From Nitrospirota bacterium (GTDB taxonomy: Bacteria > Nitrospirota > Nitrospiria > Nitrospirales > UBA8639): a DNA stretch of 37,669 nt. The stretch lies in the NCBI GenBank assembly GCA_003696975.1, contig RFGT01000145.1, forward strand, positions 1-37,669, read 5' to 3'. This document shows positions 1-9,676 of the stretch, one piece after another. The translations under genes and the position numbers were made by a program. The stretch's first letter is position 1; every line of letters starts with the position of its first letter. Under the pieces are notes generated by a model. The model worked only from the letters and a program-made list of their open reading frames with translations, made no database searches and was not told where the DNA came from.

Positions 1-249
1 GCGCTTTTTCTCGGGCATGATTCAGGGCTCACCCATTTGGCTGCGGTGCTGGGGGTTCCGACAATTGCTCTCTTTGGTCCCACTGATCCGACCCGTTGGG
101 GCCCACGAGGAAAACGGGTCACCATTTTGCGTGGCCCCTTATGCCAGTGTTCAAACTGGGAAGCGGTTCAGCAATGTTTCCCGAAACCTTGTCTAAACTT
201 TTCCGTGGATCAAGTGCTTGCCGCCATGCGCCAGTATCTTCCGGGATGA
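1..249 (+). CDS. Glycosyltransferase family 9 (ADP-heptose:LPS heptosyltransferase-like), C-terminal part, truncated by window start
   Basis: Frame 1 is open from base 1: ALFLGHDSGLTHLAAVLGVPTIALFGPTDPTRWGP, the typical GT9 C-terminal motif (D/HSG..H.A...G.P...LFG.T.P..WGP). Confidence 0.85.
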   Translation, partial: ALFLGHDSGLTHLAAVLGVPTIALFGPTDPTRWGPRGKRVTILRGPLCQCSNWEAVQQCFPKPCLNFSVDQVLAAMRQYLPG

Positions 250-369
250 TGGCATACAAAGATCTAGAGGACAAAACTTCTGCCCGAGCGGCTGCCTTGC
301 CATGTCGGAAGAGGCTATGTTAGATTCCGAGCCCGTTCACCCAGGTGTTTCTACTCAGAAGTCTCAAGC

Positions 370-2154
370 ATGCCAGGAGGAATCATCCAACAACAGGTTC
401 AAGTCGCCATTGCCCGAGCAGTGGAAAAACTCAAAGAGCAGGGTCACCTGCAGAATGCTCAGGTTCCCCCAATTGTTGTGGAGTTTCCAAAGCGAGCGGA
501 ATGGGGAGATCTTTCTTCCCCAATAGCGATGGCATTGGCCAAACTTGAGCGGAAACCGCCTCATGTGCTTGCCGCCCTGCTCGCAGATTCACTGCAGGCA
601 ACCTGCCCGTTCATCGAGCAGGTGCATGTGGCACCGCCTGGATTTCTCAATCTAGTGATACGGCCGGACGCCTGGTGTGCAGTGCTGCAAGACGTGGAGG
701 ACCAGCGTGACCGGTATGGATGGAGTAATCTCGGCCAAGGAAAGCGAGTATTGCTGGAATATGTGAGTGCAAATCCCACCGGTCCCCTCCATATGGGACA
801 TGGAAGGGGTGCTGCCCTTGGCGATGCGTTAGCGCGTCTGCTCACCGCCACAGGATATACAGTCCAGCGAGAATACTACATTAACGATGCCGGGCGACAA
901 ATGAAATTGTTGGCTGCTTCAGTCTATGCGCGATATTGCCAGCATTTTGGCAAGGAAATGGCTTTGCCCGAAGATGGATACTGGGGATCATATATTGAAC
1001 AGGTAGCGGTACAGATCGCCCAACAAGTCGGGCGGACCCTTTTGGATCGTCCAATTGCTGCCGCTCAAGAAGAATGTGGCCGGTTGGCCTATGAGCACTT
1101 ACTTGAGACTATCCGTCAGGATCTCAAAGCGTTCAGGGTCGAGTTCGATTCGTGGTTCCGGGAAACGCAGCTTATTGCCTCCGGAGCGGTTCAACATGCC
1201 TTGGATATGTTGCGTGAGAAGGGGCTGGTATTCGAGCAAGATGGTGCTCTGTGGTTTCGCTCGTCCCAATTTGGTGACGAGAAGGATCGAGTGGTCTGTA
1301 AACAGAATGGTGAGTACACATACTTGGCTTCGGATATTGCCTATCACTACGACAAATTGCAGCGAGGAGTCGACTTCTTGATCAATATTTGGGGGGCGGA
1401 CCACCACGGGTATGTGTCGAGAATGCAGGGAGCAGTCCAAGCATTTGGCTATGCCACGGATTGTCTGCGGGTGGTCTTGGTCCAGATGGTGAGTTTGCTG
1501 CGGGGGGGTAAGAAAGTGGATATGTCCAAGCGAGCTGGTGAGTTTGTGACCCTCCGTGAAGTGCTGGATGAAGTGGGACCAGATGCCACGCGCTTTTTTT
1601 TTCTCATGCGTCGTGCTGATACTCCTTTAGACTTTGATCTTGATTTGGCCAAGACCCAGTCAGCAGAAAATCCCGTGTATTATGTTCAATATGCGCATGC
1701 CCGATTGGCTAGTCTGTTTCGGGTGGCACAGCAACGGGGTATCACAGTGCCGTTGGTTCGGGATGCCCCAGTGCATGTTCTTGTTCAACCGGAAGAACTC
1801 AAACTGATCAAGCAGCTTTCAGTCTTTCCCGAGTTGGTGGAAACCTGTGCGCAAACGCTGGAACCCCATCGGCTGACATTCTATCTTCAAGAACTTGCCG
1901 GATTGTTACATGTCTTCTATTTTAAGCATCGGGTGCTCCCTTCACATGTGAACGGAGAAAAGGGAGAAGAGGGTGTTGTGAAAAAAAAAAAAAAAACCCT
2001 AGATGAGGTCCAAGGGACCGCCGAGGCAGGCATGGTGCAGGAACCGGTTTCTGCGGAAAAAACAGCGGCGAGACTCGCGATGCTCAGGCAGGTCCAAACG
2101 GTCATCCAAAACGGTTTGTTCCTTTTGGGAGTGACGGCACCAGAGTCTATGTAG
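370..2154 (+). CDS. argS: Arginyl-tRNA synthetase
   Basis: HIGH-type motif (GPLHMGHGRGAALGDALARLL), YYINDAGRQ, VDMSKRAG (KMSK-type), C-terminal DALR region ending RNGLFLLGV-type. Confidence 0.97.
   Translation: MPGGIIQQQVQVAIARAVEKLKEQGHLQNAQVPPIVVEFPKRAEWGDLSSPIAMALAKLERKPPHVLAALLADSLQATCPFIEQVHVAPPGFLNLVIRPDAWCAVLQDVEDQRDRYGWSNLGQGKRVLLEYVSANPTGPLHMGHGRGAALGDALARLLTATGYTVQREYYINDAGRQMKLLAASVYARYCQHFGKEMALPEDGYWGSYIEQVAVQIAQQVGRTLLDRPIAAAQEECGRLAYEHLLETIRQDLKAFRVEFDSWFRETQLIASGAVQHALDMLREKGLVFEQDGALWFRSSQFGDEKDRVVCKQNGEYTYLASDIAYHYDKLQRGVDFLINIWGADHHGYVSRMQGAVQAFGYATDCLRVVLVQMVSLLRGGKKVDMSKRAGEFVTLREVLDEVGPDATRFFFLMRRADTPLDFDLDLAKTQSAENPVYYVQYAHARLASLFRVAQQRGITVPLVRDAPVHVLVQPEELKLIKQLSVFPELVETCAQTLEPHRLTFYLQELAGLLHVFYFKHRVLPSHVNGEKGEEGVVKKKKKTLDEVQGTAEAGMVQEPVSAEKTAARLAMLRQVQTVIQNGLFLLGVTAPESM
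1981..1996 (+). repeat. Homopolymer tract A16 inside argS coding sequence
   Basis: Read directly: sixteen consecutive A residues coding KKKKK plus the first base of the following Thr codon. Confidence 0.95.
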
Positions 2155-2211
2155 AAGAGCGCTCCCAACCCTGAGAGAAGTGCGTGTATCGCAAAGGGAC
2201 TGAACAGGAAA

Positions 2212-3399
2212 ATGGGGATTTTTGCGATTGAACACCGTGATACTTGCAGCCAAGCACGAGCAGGGATGTTGATGACCGCCCATGGTCAAGTTCCGACACC
2301 GGCATTCATGCCTGTAGGGTCTGTAGGAACCGTCAAAGGCATTGATCCTGAAGAGCTTCAGGCATGCGGATTCAGGATGCTTCTGTGCAACGCATATCAT
2401 TTGCTGCTCAGACCAGGCCATCATCTAATTGCCGAGCGAGGAGGATTGCATCGATTCATTGGCTGGTCTGGCGCTATTTTAACGGACAGTGGTGGATTTC
2501 AGCTCGTCAGTTTGGCTGGGTTGTCTCGGGTAACTGATGAGGGGGTCTGGTTCAAATCCCATGTGGATGGCGCGCTGTACCACTTAACTCCGGAACGATG
2601 TATAGAGGTTCAGCGAGCCTTGGGTTCCGATATTATGATGGTTCTTGATGATTGCCCTCCTTATCCGAGTCCACTCGAACGGGTTCGCGAGGCCGTTCGT
2701 CGCACGACATCCTGGGCGCAGCGCTGCCGACTGACCTCTCGAGCTTCTCATCAAGCCCTCTTTGGCATCGTGCAAGGAGGGACCAATCACGAACTTCGGC
2801 GACAATCCGCGCGCGAGCTTGTCGCACAGGAGTTTGACGGTTATGCTGTGGGTGGGCTGTCTTTGGGCGAAGACAAGTCGGTCATGTGGGCCATCCTTGA
2901 ATCAACTCTCACCGAACTACCCGACACGCATCCGCGATATCTCATGGGGGTAGGGCGTCCTGAAGACCTCGTTGAAGGCGTGTGGCGCGGGATCGACCTG
3001 TTTGACTGCGTCATGCCTACTCGGCATGGACGAACCGGGTGGTTGTTTACCACGACAGGGCGGGTCCTGATCAAGCAAGCCCAATATGCGCGCGATGACG
3101 CCCCGATTGATCCACTGTGTCGCTGTCCAGTGTGTCGGAAGTATTCACGCGCCTATCTGCGGCATCTCTTTTTGGCCCGGGAGATGTTGGGAGTTCGTCT
3201 GAACACGCTTCACAATCTGTGGTACTACGGCATGCTGATGGAGGAAATCCGGGCGGCAATTACCGCCAATCGATTTGCCGAGTTTCGGGCACAATTTTAC
3301 GCCCAGCGTGGCGGGATGATGCGTGAGGAGACATCCATCACGACCGGTAATGGATCGCCGCAGCCCGCTGGAACTATGGAAAGGGAGGAGCGCACATGA
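2212..3399 (+). CDS. tgt: Queuine tRNA-ribosyltransferase (TGT)
   Basis: TPAFMPVGSVGTVKGI, LTDSGGFQLVSL, DIMMVLDDCPPYP, GGLSLGEDK, RYLMGVGRPEDLVEGV, DCVMPTRHGRTG and the zinc site C.CPVC..YSRAYLRHLF. Confidence 0.97.
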   Translation: MGIFAIEHRDTCSQARAGMLMTAHGQVPTPAFMPVGSVGTVKGIDPEELQACGFRMLLCNAYHLLLRPGHHLIAERGGLHRFIGWSGAILTDSGGFQLVSLAGLSRVTDEGVWFKSHVDGALYHLTPERCIEVQRALGSDIMMVLDDCPPYPSPLERVREAVRRTTSWAQRCRLTSRASHQALFGIVQGGTNHELRRQSARELVAQEFDGYAVGGLSLGEDKSVMWAILESTLTELPDTHPRYLMGVGRPEDLVEGVWRGIDLFDCVMPTRHGRTGWLFTTTGRVLIKQAQYARDDAPIDPLCRCPVCRKYSRAYLRHLFLAREMLGVRLNTLHNLWYYGMLMEEIRAAITANRFAEFRAQFYAQRGGMMREETSITTGNGSPQPAGTMEREERT

Positions 3400-3728
3400 T
3401 TCTGAAGGGAGCCGCATCGATTGTATGGGCCCAAGGGACCAGTGGCGGTACAAATGGGGCAGCGACATTCCTGTCGCTCATTCCCTTCATCCTGATTTTT
3501 GTCATCTTCTACTTTCTTCTCGTGCTGCCACAACAGCGGCGCCAGAAAGAGCACAAAAAGATGCTCGAGGCGCTTAAGAAAGGAGACAAAATCATCACGT
3601 CATCCGGTATTTGGGGGACCATCACCAACCTCGATAAAGACACAGCAACCGTTCAAATCGCCGACAATACCAAGATCAAGATTCAGCGTGAAAATATTGC
3701 AAGACTGCGTACTCCGAATGAATCGTAA
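3396..3728 (+). CDS. yajC: Preprotein translocase subunit YajC
   Basis: Single TM then LPQQRRQKEHKKMLEALKKGDKIITSSGIWGTI; ATGA overlap with tgt; followed by secD/secF. Confidence 0.95.
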   Translation: MILKGAASIVWAQGTSGGTNGAATFLSLIPFILIFVIFYFLLVLPQQRRQKEHKKMLEALKKGDKIITSSGIWGTITNLDKDTATVQIADNTKIKIQRENIARLRTPNES

Positions 3729-3757
3729 ATGACACTTCCTTCTCAAGGCATCCACTC

Positions 3758-5395
3758 ATGAAAAAAGTCCGTGCCCGTTTGTTTTTGGTGATAGGAGCCG
3801 CCCTAGTCTCTGTAATCCTTTCCTTGCCCTCATGGCCAGCGGTGTATCAGCAATTGCCTAAGGCTTTAACAGCGATCCTACCGGAACGAGGAATTGTGCT
3901 GGGGCTGGACCTTCAGGGTGGCATTCACTTGGTGCTTGAGGTGGAGGAAGATCGAGCGGTTGAGATCGCCGTAGATCGTTCAGTCAAGGCCATGCAGGAT
4001 CTGCTGGCTGAAAACGGTATTGCCATTGAACGAATCGCTCGTGAAGGCTCCATGCGTGTCCGGGTAGAGGCGAGCGATGAGCAAACCCTTGATCAGATTC
4101 GCGAGCTGCTTGGAGATGCCTTCCCCTCGTTTTTTCTGGCTTCCCATGAAGGGAATGCGTTGGTGTATGAACTTCGGGAAACTGAAGCCGACCGGATCAA
4201 AAACTCGGCTATCAATCAAGCATTGGAAACCATTCGCAATCGCGTGGATCAGTTCGGGGTTGCCGAACCGCTGATTCAGCGTCAGGGTCGTACGCAGATT
4301 GTCGTACAATTGCCCGGTGTGCAGAATCCCCAGCGCGCCAAGGACCTCATTAAAGAAACTGCTCTGCTTGAATTCAAACTGCTGGATGAGTCCAGCGACG
4401 TGGTTCGCGAGCTCCCCGCTCGGGTGGAAAAAGGACAAGAAGAGGAACTGCGCAAGAAATTTCAAGACCGCCTACCTGAAGGTACCGAAATTCTTTTTGA
4501 ACATGTGCCGGGCAAGCAGGGCTTGCCATCCTATAGCATCCCGTACTTGGTACGGCGTCAAGCCGTGCTCACGGGAGACGTGTTGCAGGATGCCCGAGTC
4601 TCGATTGGGGACTTCAACGAACCCCTGGTCCTTGTCACCTTTGATAGCAAGGGCGCTAAGGAATTTGAACGGATTACCGCCGAGAATATCGGAAAACGAA
4701 TGGCGATCGTACTGGACGGGGTCATCTATTCGGCCCCGGTGATCCAAGATCGTATCACTGGGGGGCGAGCCCAAATTACCGGTGCCTTTACCACCGAAGA
4801 GGCCAACGATTTGGCCATTGTCTTGCGTGCAGGAGCCTTGCCGGCCCCGATGAAGACGCTGCAAGATCTTACCGTTGGACCTTCATTGGGACGAGATTCC
4901 ATCGAAAAAGGCTTACGTACGACCTTGATTGCCGGCGCCCTCGTCCTTGTCTTTATGGTCGTGTACTATCGAGTATCAGGGGTGATTGCAGATGCGGCTC
5001 TAATCCTCAACTTGTTGTGCTTGTTGGGCGCTCTGTCCGGGCTCAATGCCACCTTAACCCTGCCGGGGATTGCCGGAATCGTGCTCACTATCGGAATGGG
5101 CGTGGACTCCAATGTGCTTATTTTTGAACGCATTCGGGAAGAACTGCGACAAGGTCGTCCTGTTCGCCTAGCGGTTGACGCCGGGTATGACAAAGCGCTT
5201 TTGACGATTGTTGACTCCCATGTGACCACATTGATTACCGGTTTGGCCTTGTTTTTGTTTGGGACCGGCCCCATCAAAGGATTTGCCGTGACTCTCTGCC
5301 TTGGGATTGCCATCAATTTATTTACGGCTCTGATCGGCACCAAGGTGGTGTTCGATTTGATCAATCGACGTAAACTTGAGCGCCTCAGCATTTAA
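3758..5395 (+). CDS. secD: Protein translocase subunit SecD
   Basis: GLDLQGGIHLVLEV, NRVDQFGVAEPLIQRQG, RAGALPAPM, GMGVDSNVLIFERIREE motifs. Confidence 0.97.
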   Translation: MKKVRARLFLVIGAALVSVILSLPSWPAVYQQLPKALTAILPERGIVLGLDLQGGIHLVLEVEEDRAVEIAVDRSVKAMQDLLAENGIAIERIAREGSMRVRVEASDEQTLDQIRELLGDAFPSFFLASHEGNALVYELRETEADRIKNSAINQALETIRNRVDQFGVAEPLIQRQGRTQIVVQLPGVQNPQRAKDLIKETALLEFKLLDESSDVVRELPARVEKGQEEELRKKFQDRLPEGTEILFEHVPGKQGLPSYSIPYLVRRQAVLTGDVLQDARVSIGDFNEPLVLVTFDSKGAKEFERITAENIGKRMAIVLDGVIYSAPVIQDRITGGRAQITGAFTTEEANDLAIVLRAGALPAPMKTLQDLTVGPSLGRDSIEKGLRTTLIAGALVLVFMVVYYRVSGVIADAALILNLLCLLGALSGLNATLTLPGIAGIVLTIGMGVDSNVLIFERIREELRQGRPVRLAVDAGYDKALLTIVDSHVTTLITGLALFLFGTGPIKGFAVTLCLGIAINLFTALIGTKVVFDLINRRKLERLSI

Positions 5396-5478
5396 TTTAG
5401 TCCTGTTGTGTCCTTCTAAGGAGGAGAGAGGAATGCAGTCGGGAGCGGCCGATGTGGTGAAAAGAGAGGTGCCGGGGA

Positions 5479-6399
5479 ATGCTTGAAATCATTGGAAAAA
5501 CCAACATCGACTTTATGGGAAAGCGTAAGATCGCGTTTGGGATCTCCGGGGCCCTGGTGGCGCTCGGGCTTCTGACGCTCGTACAGATCGCCTGGGGGAC
5601 GGCAAATCTCGGCATTGACTTCGCAGGGGGAACAGCGGTGCAGTTGAAATTTGACAAGCCGATCGCCATTGAGCAAGCCCGTCAAGCTCTCAAGAAGCAT
5701 GGGCTTGGAGATGCGGAACTTCAGGAATTTACCCAAGACCAGAAATTATTAATCCGAGTCAAAGCCGGGACTACCATTGAAGAACGGGTGGCGGATCAGA
5801 TTGTGAAAGCCTTTACCGAAGAATTTCCGGACAATCGATTTGTTGTGGATTCGAGCACTTCGATTGGACCGACGATTGGGAAAAAACTCCAGCAAGACGC
5901 CTTGCTCGCAATCACCATTTCCCTGGTAGGAATCATTCTCTATATCGCCTCTCGCTTTGAGCTTCGGTTTGGTATCGCGGCAGCCATTGCAACCTTTCAT
6001 GACGTCTTGGCGGTCTTGGGGATCTTCCATGTCTTGGACAAAGAGATCACACTCTTGGTTGTCACCGCTCTGCTGACTCTTGCCGGCTATTCCTTGACCG
6101 ACACGGTGGTGGTGTTTGACCGCATTCGAGAAAATCTTCGCAGTCGCCGACGAGAGTCAGTGATCACCATCATTAACAACGGCATCAATCAAGTGCTCAG
6201 TCGAACGCTGGTGACGACATTGACCGTAGTTTTGGTTCTTGTGCCGCTAACACTGTTCGGGGGAGAAGTCTTACATGATTTTGCTCTGGCACTGCTGTTG
6301 GGTGTGTTGATCGGGACCTACTCCTCGGTCTTTGTGGCGAGTCCCCTGCTTTTAGTCTGGCCAGGAGGGGAGGGGCGGCTCTTGAGTCGGGGGCGATGA
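5479..6399 (+). CDS. secF: Protein translocase subunit SecF
   Basis: NLGIDFAGGTAVQLKF, SIGPTIGKKL, GYSLTDTVVVFDRIREN, SRTLVTTLTVVLVLVPL motifs; directly after secD. Confidence 0.97.
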   Translation: MLEIIGKTNIDFMGKRKIAFGISGALVALGLLTLVQIAWGTANLGIDFAGGTAVQLKFDKPIAIEQARQALKKHGLGDAELQEFTQDQKLLIRVKAGTTIEERVADQIVKAFTEEFPDNRFVVDSSTSIGPTIGKKLQQDALLAITISLVGIILYIASRFELRFGIAAAIATFHDVLAVLGIFHVLDKEITLLVVTALLTLAGYSLTDTVVVFDRIRENLRSRRRESVITIINNGINQVLSRTLVTTLTVVLVLVPLTLFGGEVLHDFALALLLGVLIGTYSSVFVASPLLLVWPGGEGRLLSRGR

Positions 6400-6496
6400 A
6401 TGTTACCTCTTCTTGACAAGTCAGGGGGAACCAACAACAATATGGCATGGGAGATCTCCCCTAGCACAGACGATGCCAACGGCGTCTGTTACCAAA

Positions 6497-9400
6497 ATGA
6501 AACAATTCAAATGGTCATCCAGCCTCCAACAGAAAACAATTGTTGGGATTGTGCTGGTTGGCCTCTTGCCGGTCATACTCTCGCTGATTCTGACCTACCT
6601 TGAAGAGCGGAAGGCGCTTCGTGAGACCATCGGGTCCAACTTTAAAGGCATTGCCGTAGAAGTGGCCCGAAAAATCGAAACCCAGGTGACGCGCGGGATC
6701 AATGAAGCGCAGCAACTGGCGACCATTCCCTTTATTCGAGCCGCTGTGAAAGAGGCTAATCGGAGCTATGAAGGTCGCGATCCGGAAAAAATTCGGGCTT
6801 TCATCCAAGAGTGGCAAGCTCGGTGGCGCGAGCGAAGACGTGCCAATGAGTTTCCCGCCTTCATTAATCGTATTGCCACGAATTATCTGATCGATTGGCA
6901 CGCGATCCGAAAGGCGGACTATCTTGCCATCCTAGTCACTGATCAACAAGGGGCTTTGGTGTTGAGCTCTCTTCCACAAGTCCGGTTTTATCATGGAGAC
7001 CAACTCTGGTGGAAAGCCGTTGTCCAAGAGCGAGTGGGGCAAAATTTTGTCAGTGATTTGTTTTTTGATCCGGCGTTTGGCACGCATGTGTTGAACGTGG
7101 CTGTTCCGATTTGGGATGAGCGCCGGAAGCAGGCAATTGGGGCGGTGAGTATTCTCTTGCGCCGAGACTCGTTATTTCGATCCATTTCTGAGGTCACGGC
7201 TGGTGCGACAGGCCACGCTATGCTGATGGCCTCGGATGGGACAGCTTTGTTGTGTCCTATTCTTCCGCTTGAACAACATCGCGTTCAACCACAACTTGTA
7301 CGGGCTGTCGCGCAGAGCTTCGAAGGATGGGTCCAGGCGACCTACGACTCTCATGGAGCTGAGGACTCGATTGTCGGATTTGCCCATTTGCGATTGACTG
7401 AACCCTTAGCCAAGGAAAGTTTTGGCGGACGCTCGTGGGTCATCTTTGTTCGTCAAGATCCGGCCGAGTCCTTTGCCCCGCTGCGGCAGTTGGTAACCAA
7501 GATGGTGGTCTATGGCCTACTTGTCTTTGCCTTGTTGTGTGGAGCGGGTGTCCTGGTGGCTCGCCGGATCATGAGCCCTCTCAACTCGCTCCACGAAGGG
7601 GTCCAGCGCCTCGGCAGCGGCAATTTGGATCATCAATTCTCCATTCGCACCGGTGACGAGATTGAGGAGTTGGCAGAGGCTTTCAACACCATGGCCCGCA
7701 ATCTCAAGCAGTCCTTTGCCAGACTGAACGAACAAATGGGAGAGATTCGGCGGCTTGAAGAGAAGTACCGGGATCTGATCGAAAATTCGCCGGAGATGAT
7801 TCATCAGATCGACAAATCCGGGCGCTTTGTCCATGTCAATAAGACAGAGTTGGAAAAGTTGGGATATACGCTCGAAGATATGTTGACCATGCATCTGTGG
7901 GATATTGTGGCGCCTGAAAGACAAGAAGAAGTCTTGGACTATGTTACTCGGTTGCCTCATCATGGACATGATACTATTGAGACGGTCTTTGTGACGCGCA
8001 ATGGAGCACGCATCGATGTGGAAATCCATTCGACAACACTCGTCGATCCTGATACGGGAGACTTGGTGTATACCCGGGCGTTCGTTCGGGATGTAACGGA
8101 ACGGAAGGCGCTACAACGGCAGGTGGAACGGTATACCAGCCGTCTGGAACAAGAGGTTGACGCCAGGACCGCCCAACTCTCTCAATCTGAACAACGGTAT
8201 CGAGTCCTTTTCAATCGGGCTGCTGACTCTATAGTGATGGTGGATGCGCAGGGCCGTGTGACGGCTGTTAACGATCGCGAGCAGGAAGTATTGGGGCATG
8301 CTGAAGCCCTGTGGCGGGATCGTTCTTTCCTGGACATGGTGCCCCCCCAATACCACGAGTTGACGCAAGGACTCCTGGCCAAAGTTCTTCAGGGAGAGGA
8401 GAAAGTCCCTACCAGGGAGATCCTCGTCTATGATGCTCAAGGCGTCACCCGCCCTGTAGAAATGGATCTCATTCGTGTGGAGCAGGACTCTCAGCCCCTG
8501 ATTATGGTTCAGCTTCGCGACATTACAGAACGGAAACAACTGGAAGAGCAACTCCATCGCTACAGCGAGGAACTCGAGGAAAAAGTGCAAGAACGAACGC
8601 GGGAAATTCAACAAACCAAGCAATACCTCGAGAGCCTGTTAGAAAATGCTAATGATGTGATCTATACCTTGGATCAGGATCAACGGTTTACCTACGTGAA
8701 CAGCAAGGTGGAAATATGGGGGTATCGCAAGGAGGACCTACTGGGTCGCCCGTATTTGAGTTTGGTGTCTAAACGTCATCGCGGCAAGCGGCTGAAAGAC
8801 ATTCTCGACATGAGCGCGAAGCAGGAATATGAAGTGGAATTTGTCAGTCGCACGGGAGAAACGCGGGCTGTGTTGGTCAGTGTGTCACCCTTGCAGAACG
8901 CCCATGGCCAGTTGGAAGGGGTACTAGGGATTGCACGAGATATTACGGATCGCAAGAACATGGAGCAACAGATTCGGAATGCCGAGCGATTGGCATCGGT
9001 GGGAAAGTTAGCCGCTGGTGTGGCGCATGAGATCAACAATCCAATCGGTGGAATTTTGAACTGCCTGTATAATATTCGCAAGGGCACGTTACCTCCAGCG
9101 AGGCAGGAAGAATATCTCTTGTTCATGGAAGATGGGCTGCGTCGAGCTCAAAAAATTGTCAGGCAGTTACTGGACTTCTCCCAGCAACATGATCCGGAAT
9201 TTTCTCTCAACGACGTACATGCGATCATTGATCGCGTGCTGGTGTTGACGACCCATCTGATGACAGAAAAGCAGCTTCTGCTGCAGAAGGCTTACGCGCG
9301 CGACATGCCGTCCTTGTGGGTGGATCCTCATATGATTGAGCAGGTTCTCATGAATCTGATTCTCAATGCCGTGCAAGCCACACAGGCGGGGGGGACAATT

Positions 9401-9676
9401 ACAATCCAGACGCGATACGGAGGCAACATGTGCGAAATCGCCGTCCAAGATACTGGTGTGGGAATCCCTCCCGAGATCAAACCGCACATTTTCGATCCAT
9501 TTTTCACAACCAAACGCACAGGAGAAGGGACAGGATTGGGATTGTCAGTCAGCTTGGGAATCGTCGAGCGGCACGGAGGCCAGATCGCCGTTGAAAGCGA
9601 AGAAGGAAAAGGCACGACGTTTATCGTTCGCCTTCCAGTGGGAACGAACCGACTTGCGGTGACGGGGGTTTCATGA
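6497..9676 (+). CDS. Membrane sensor histidine kinase: N-terminal TM + Cache-like sensor, TM, HAMP, multiple PAS, HisKA/HATPase_c
   Basis: Start chosen at MKQFKW (6497), in frame with the longer 6413 ORF; HAMP 'ARRIMSPLNSLHEGVQRLGSGNLDHQF'; several PAS/PAC segments; H-box GVAHEINNPIGGILN; N-box NLILNAVQA; DTGVGIPPE; FFTTKRTGEGTGLGLS. Confidence 0.93.
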   Translation: MKQFKWSSSLQQKTIVGIVLVGLLPVILSLILTYLEERKALRETIGSNFKGIAVEVARKIETQVTRGINEAQQLATIPFIRAAVKEANRSYEGRDPEKIRAFIQEWQARWRERRRANEFPAFINRIATNYLIDWHAIRKADYLAILVTDQQGALVLSSLPQVRFYHGDQLWWKAVVQERVGQNFVSDLFFDPAFGTHVLNVAVPIWDERRKQAIGAVSILLRRDSLFRSISEVTAGATGHAMLMASDGTALLCPILPLEQHRVQPQLVRAVAQSFEGWVQATYDSHGAEDSIVGFAHLRLTEPLAKESFGGRSWVIFVRQDPAESFAPLRQLVTKMVVYGLLVFALLCGAGVLVARRIMSPLNSLHEGVQRLGSGNLDHQFSIRTGDEIEELAEAFNTMARNLKQSFARLNEQMGEIRRLEEKYRDLIENSPEMIHQIDKSGRFVHVNKTELEKLGYTLEDMLTMHLWDIVAPERQEEVLDYVTRLPHHGHDTIETVFVTRNGARIDVEIHSTTLVDPDTGDLVYTRAFVRDVTERKALQRQVERYTSRLEQEVDARTAQLSQSEQRYRVLFNRAADSIVMVDAQGRVTAVNDREQEVLGHAEALWRDRSFLDMVPPQYHELTQGLLAKVLQGEEKVPTREILVYDAQGVTRPVEMDLIRVEQDSQPLIMVQLRDITERKQLEEQLHRYSEELEEKVQERTREIQQTKQYLESLLENANDVIYTLDQDQRFTYVNSKVEIWGYRKEDLLGRPYLSLVSKRHRGKRLKDILDMSAKQEYEVEFVSRTGETRAVLVSVSPLQNAHGQLEGVLGIARDITDRKNMEQQIRNAERLASVGKLAAGVAHEINNPIGGILNCLYNIRKGTLPPARQEEYLLFMEDGLRRAQKIVRQLLDFSQQHDPEFSLNDVHAIIDRVLVLTTHLMTEKQLLLQKAYARDMPSLWVDPHMIEQVLMNLILNAVQATQAGGTITIQTRYGGNMCEIAVQDTGVGIPPEIKPHIFDPFFTTKRTGEGTGLGLSVSLGIVERHGGQIAVESEEGKGTTFIVRLPVGTNRLAVTGVS

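Noticed and set aside
3980-4465. 161-aa minus-strand ORF opposite secD
   Set aside because: Shadow ORF antisense to a confidently assigned secD; no recognisable domain.
7517-8623. Two 170-aa minus-strand ORFs opposite the histidine kinase
   Set aside because: Antisense to clear HAMP/PAS coding sequence; translations show no family features, consistent with codon-bias shadow ORFs.
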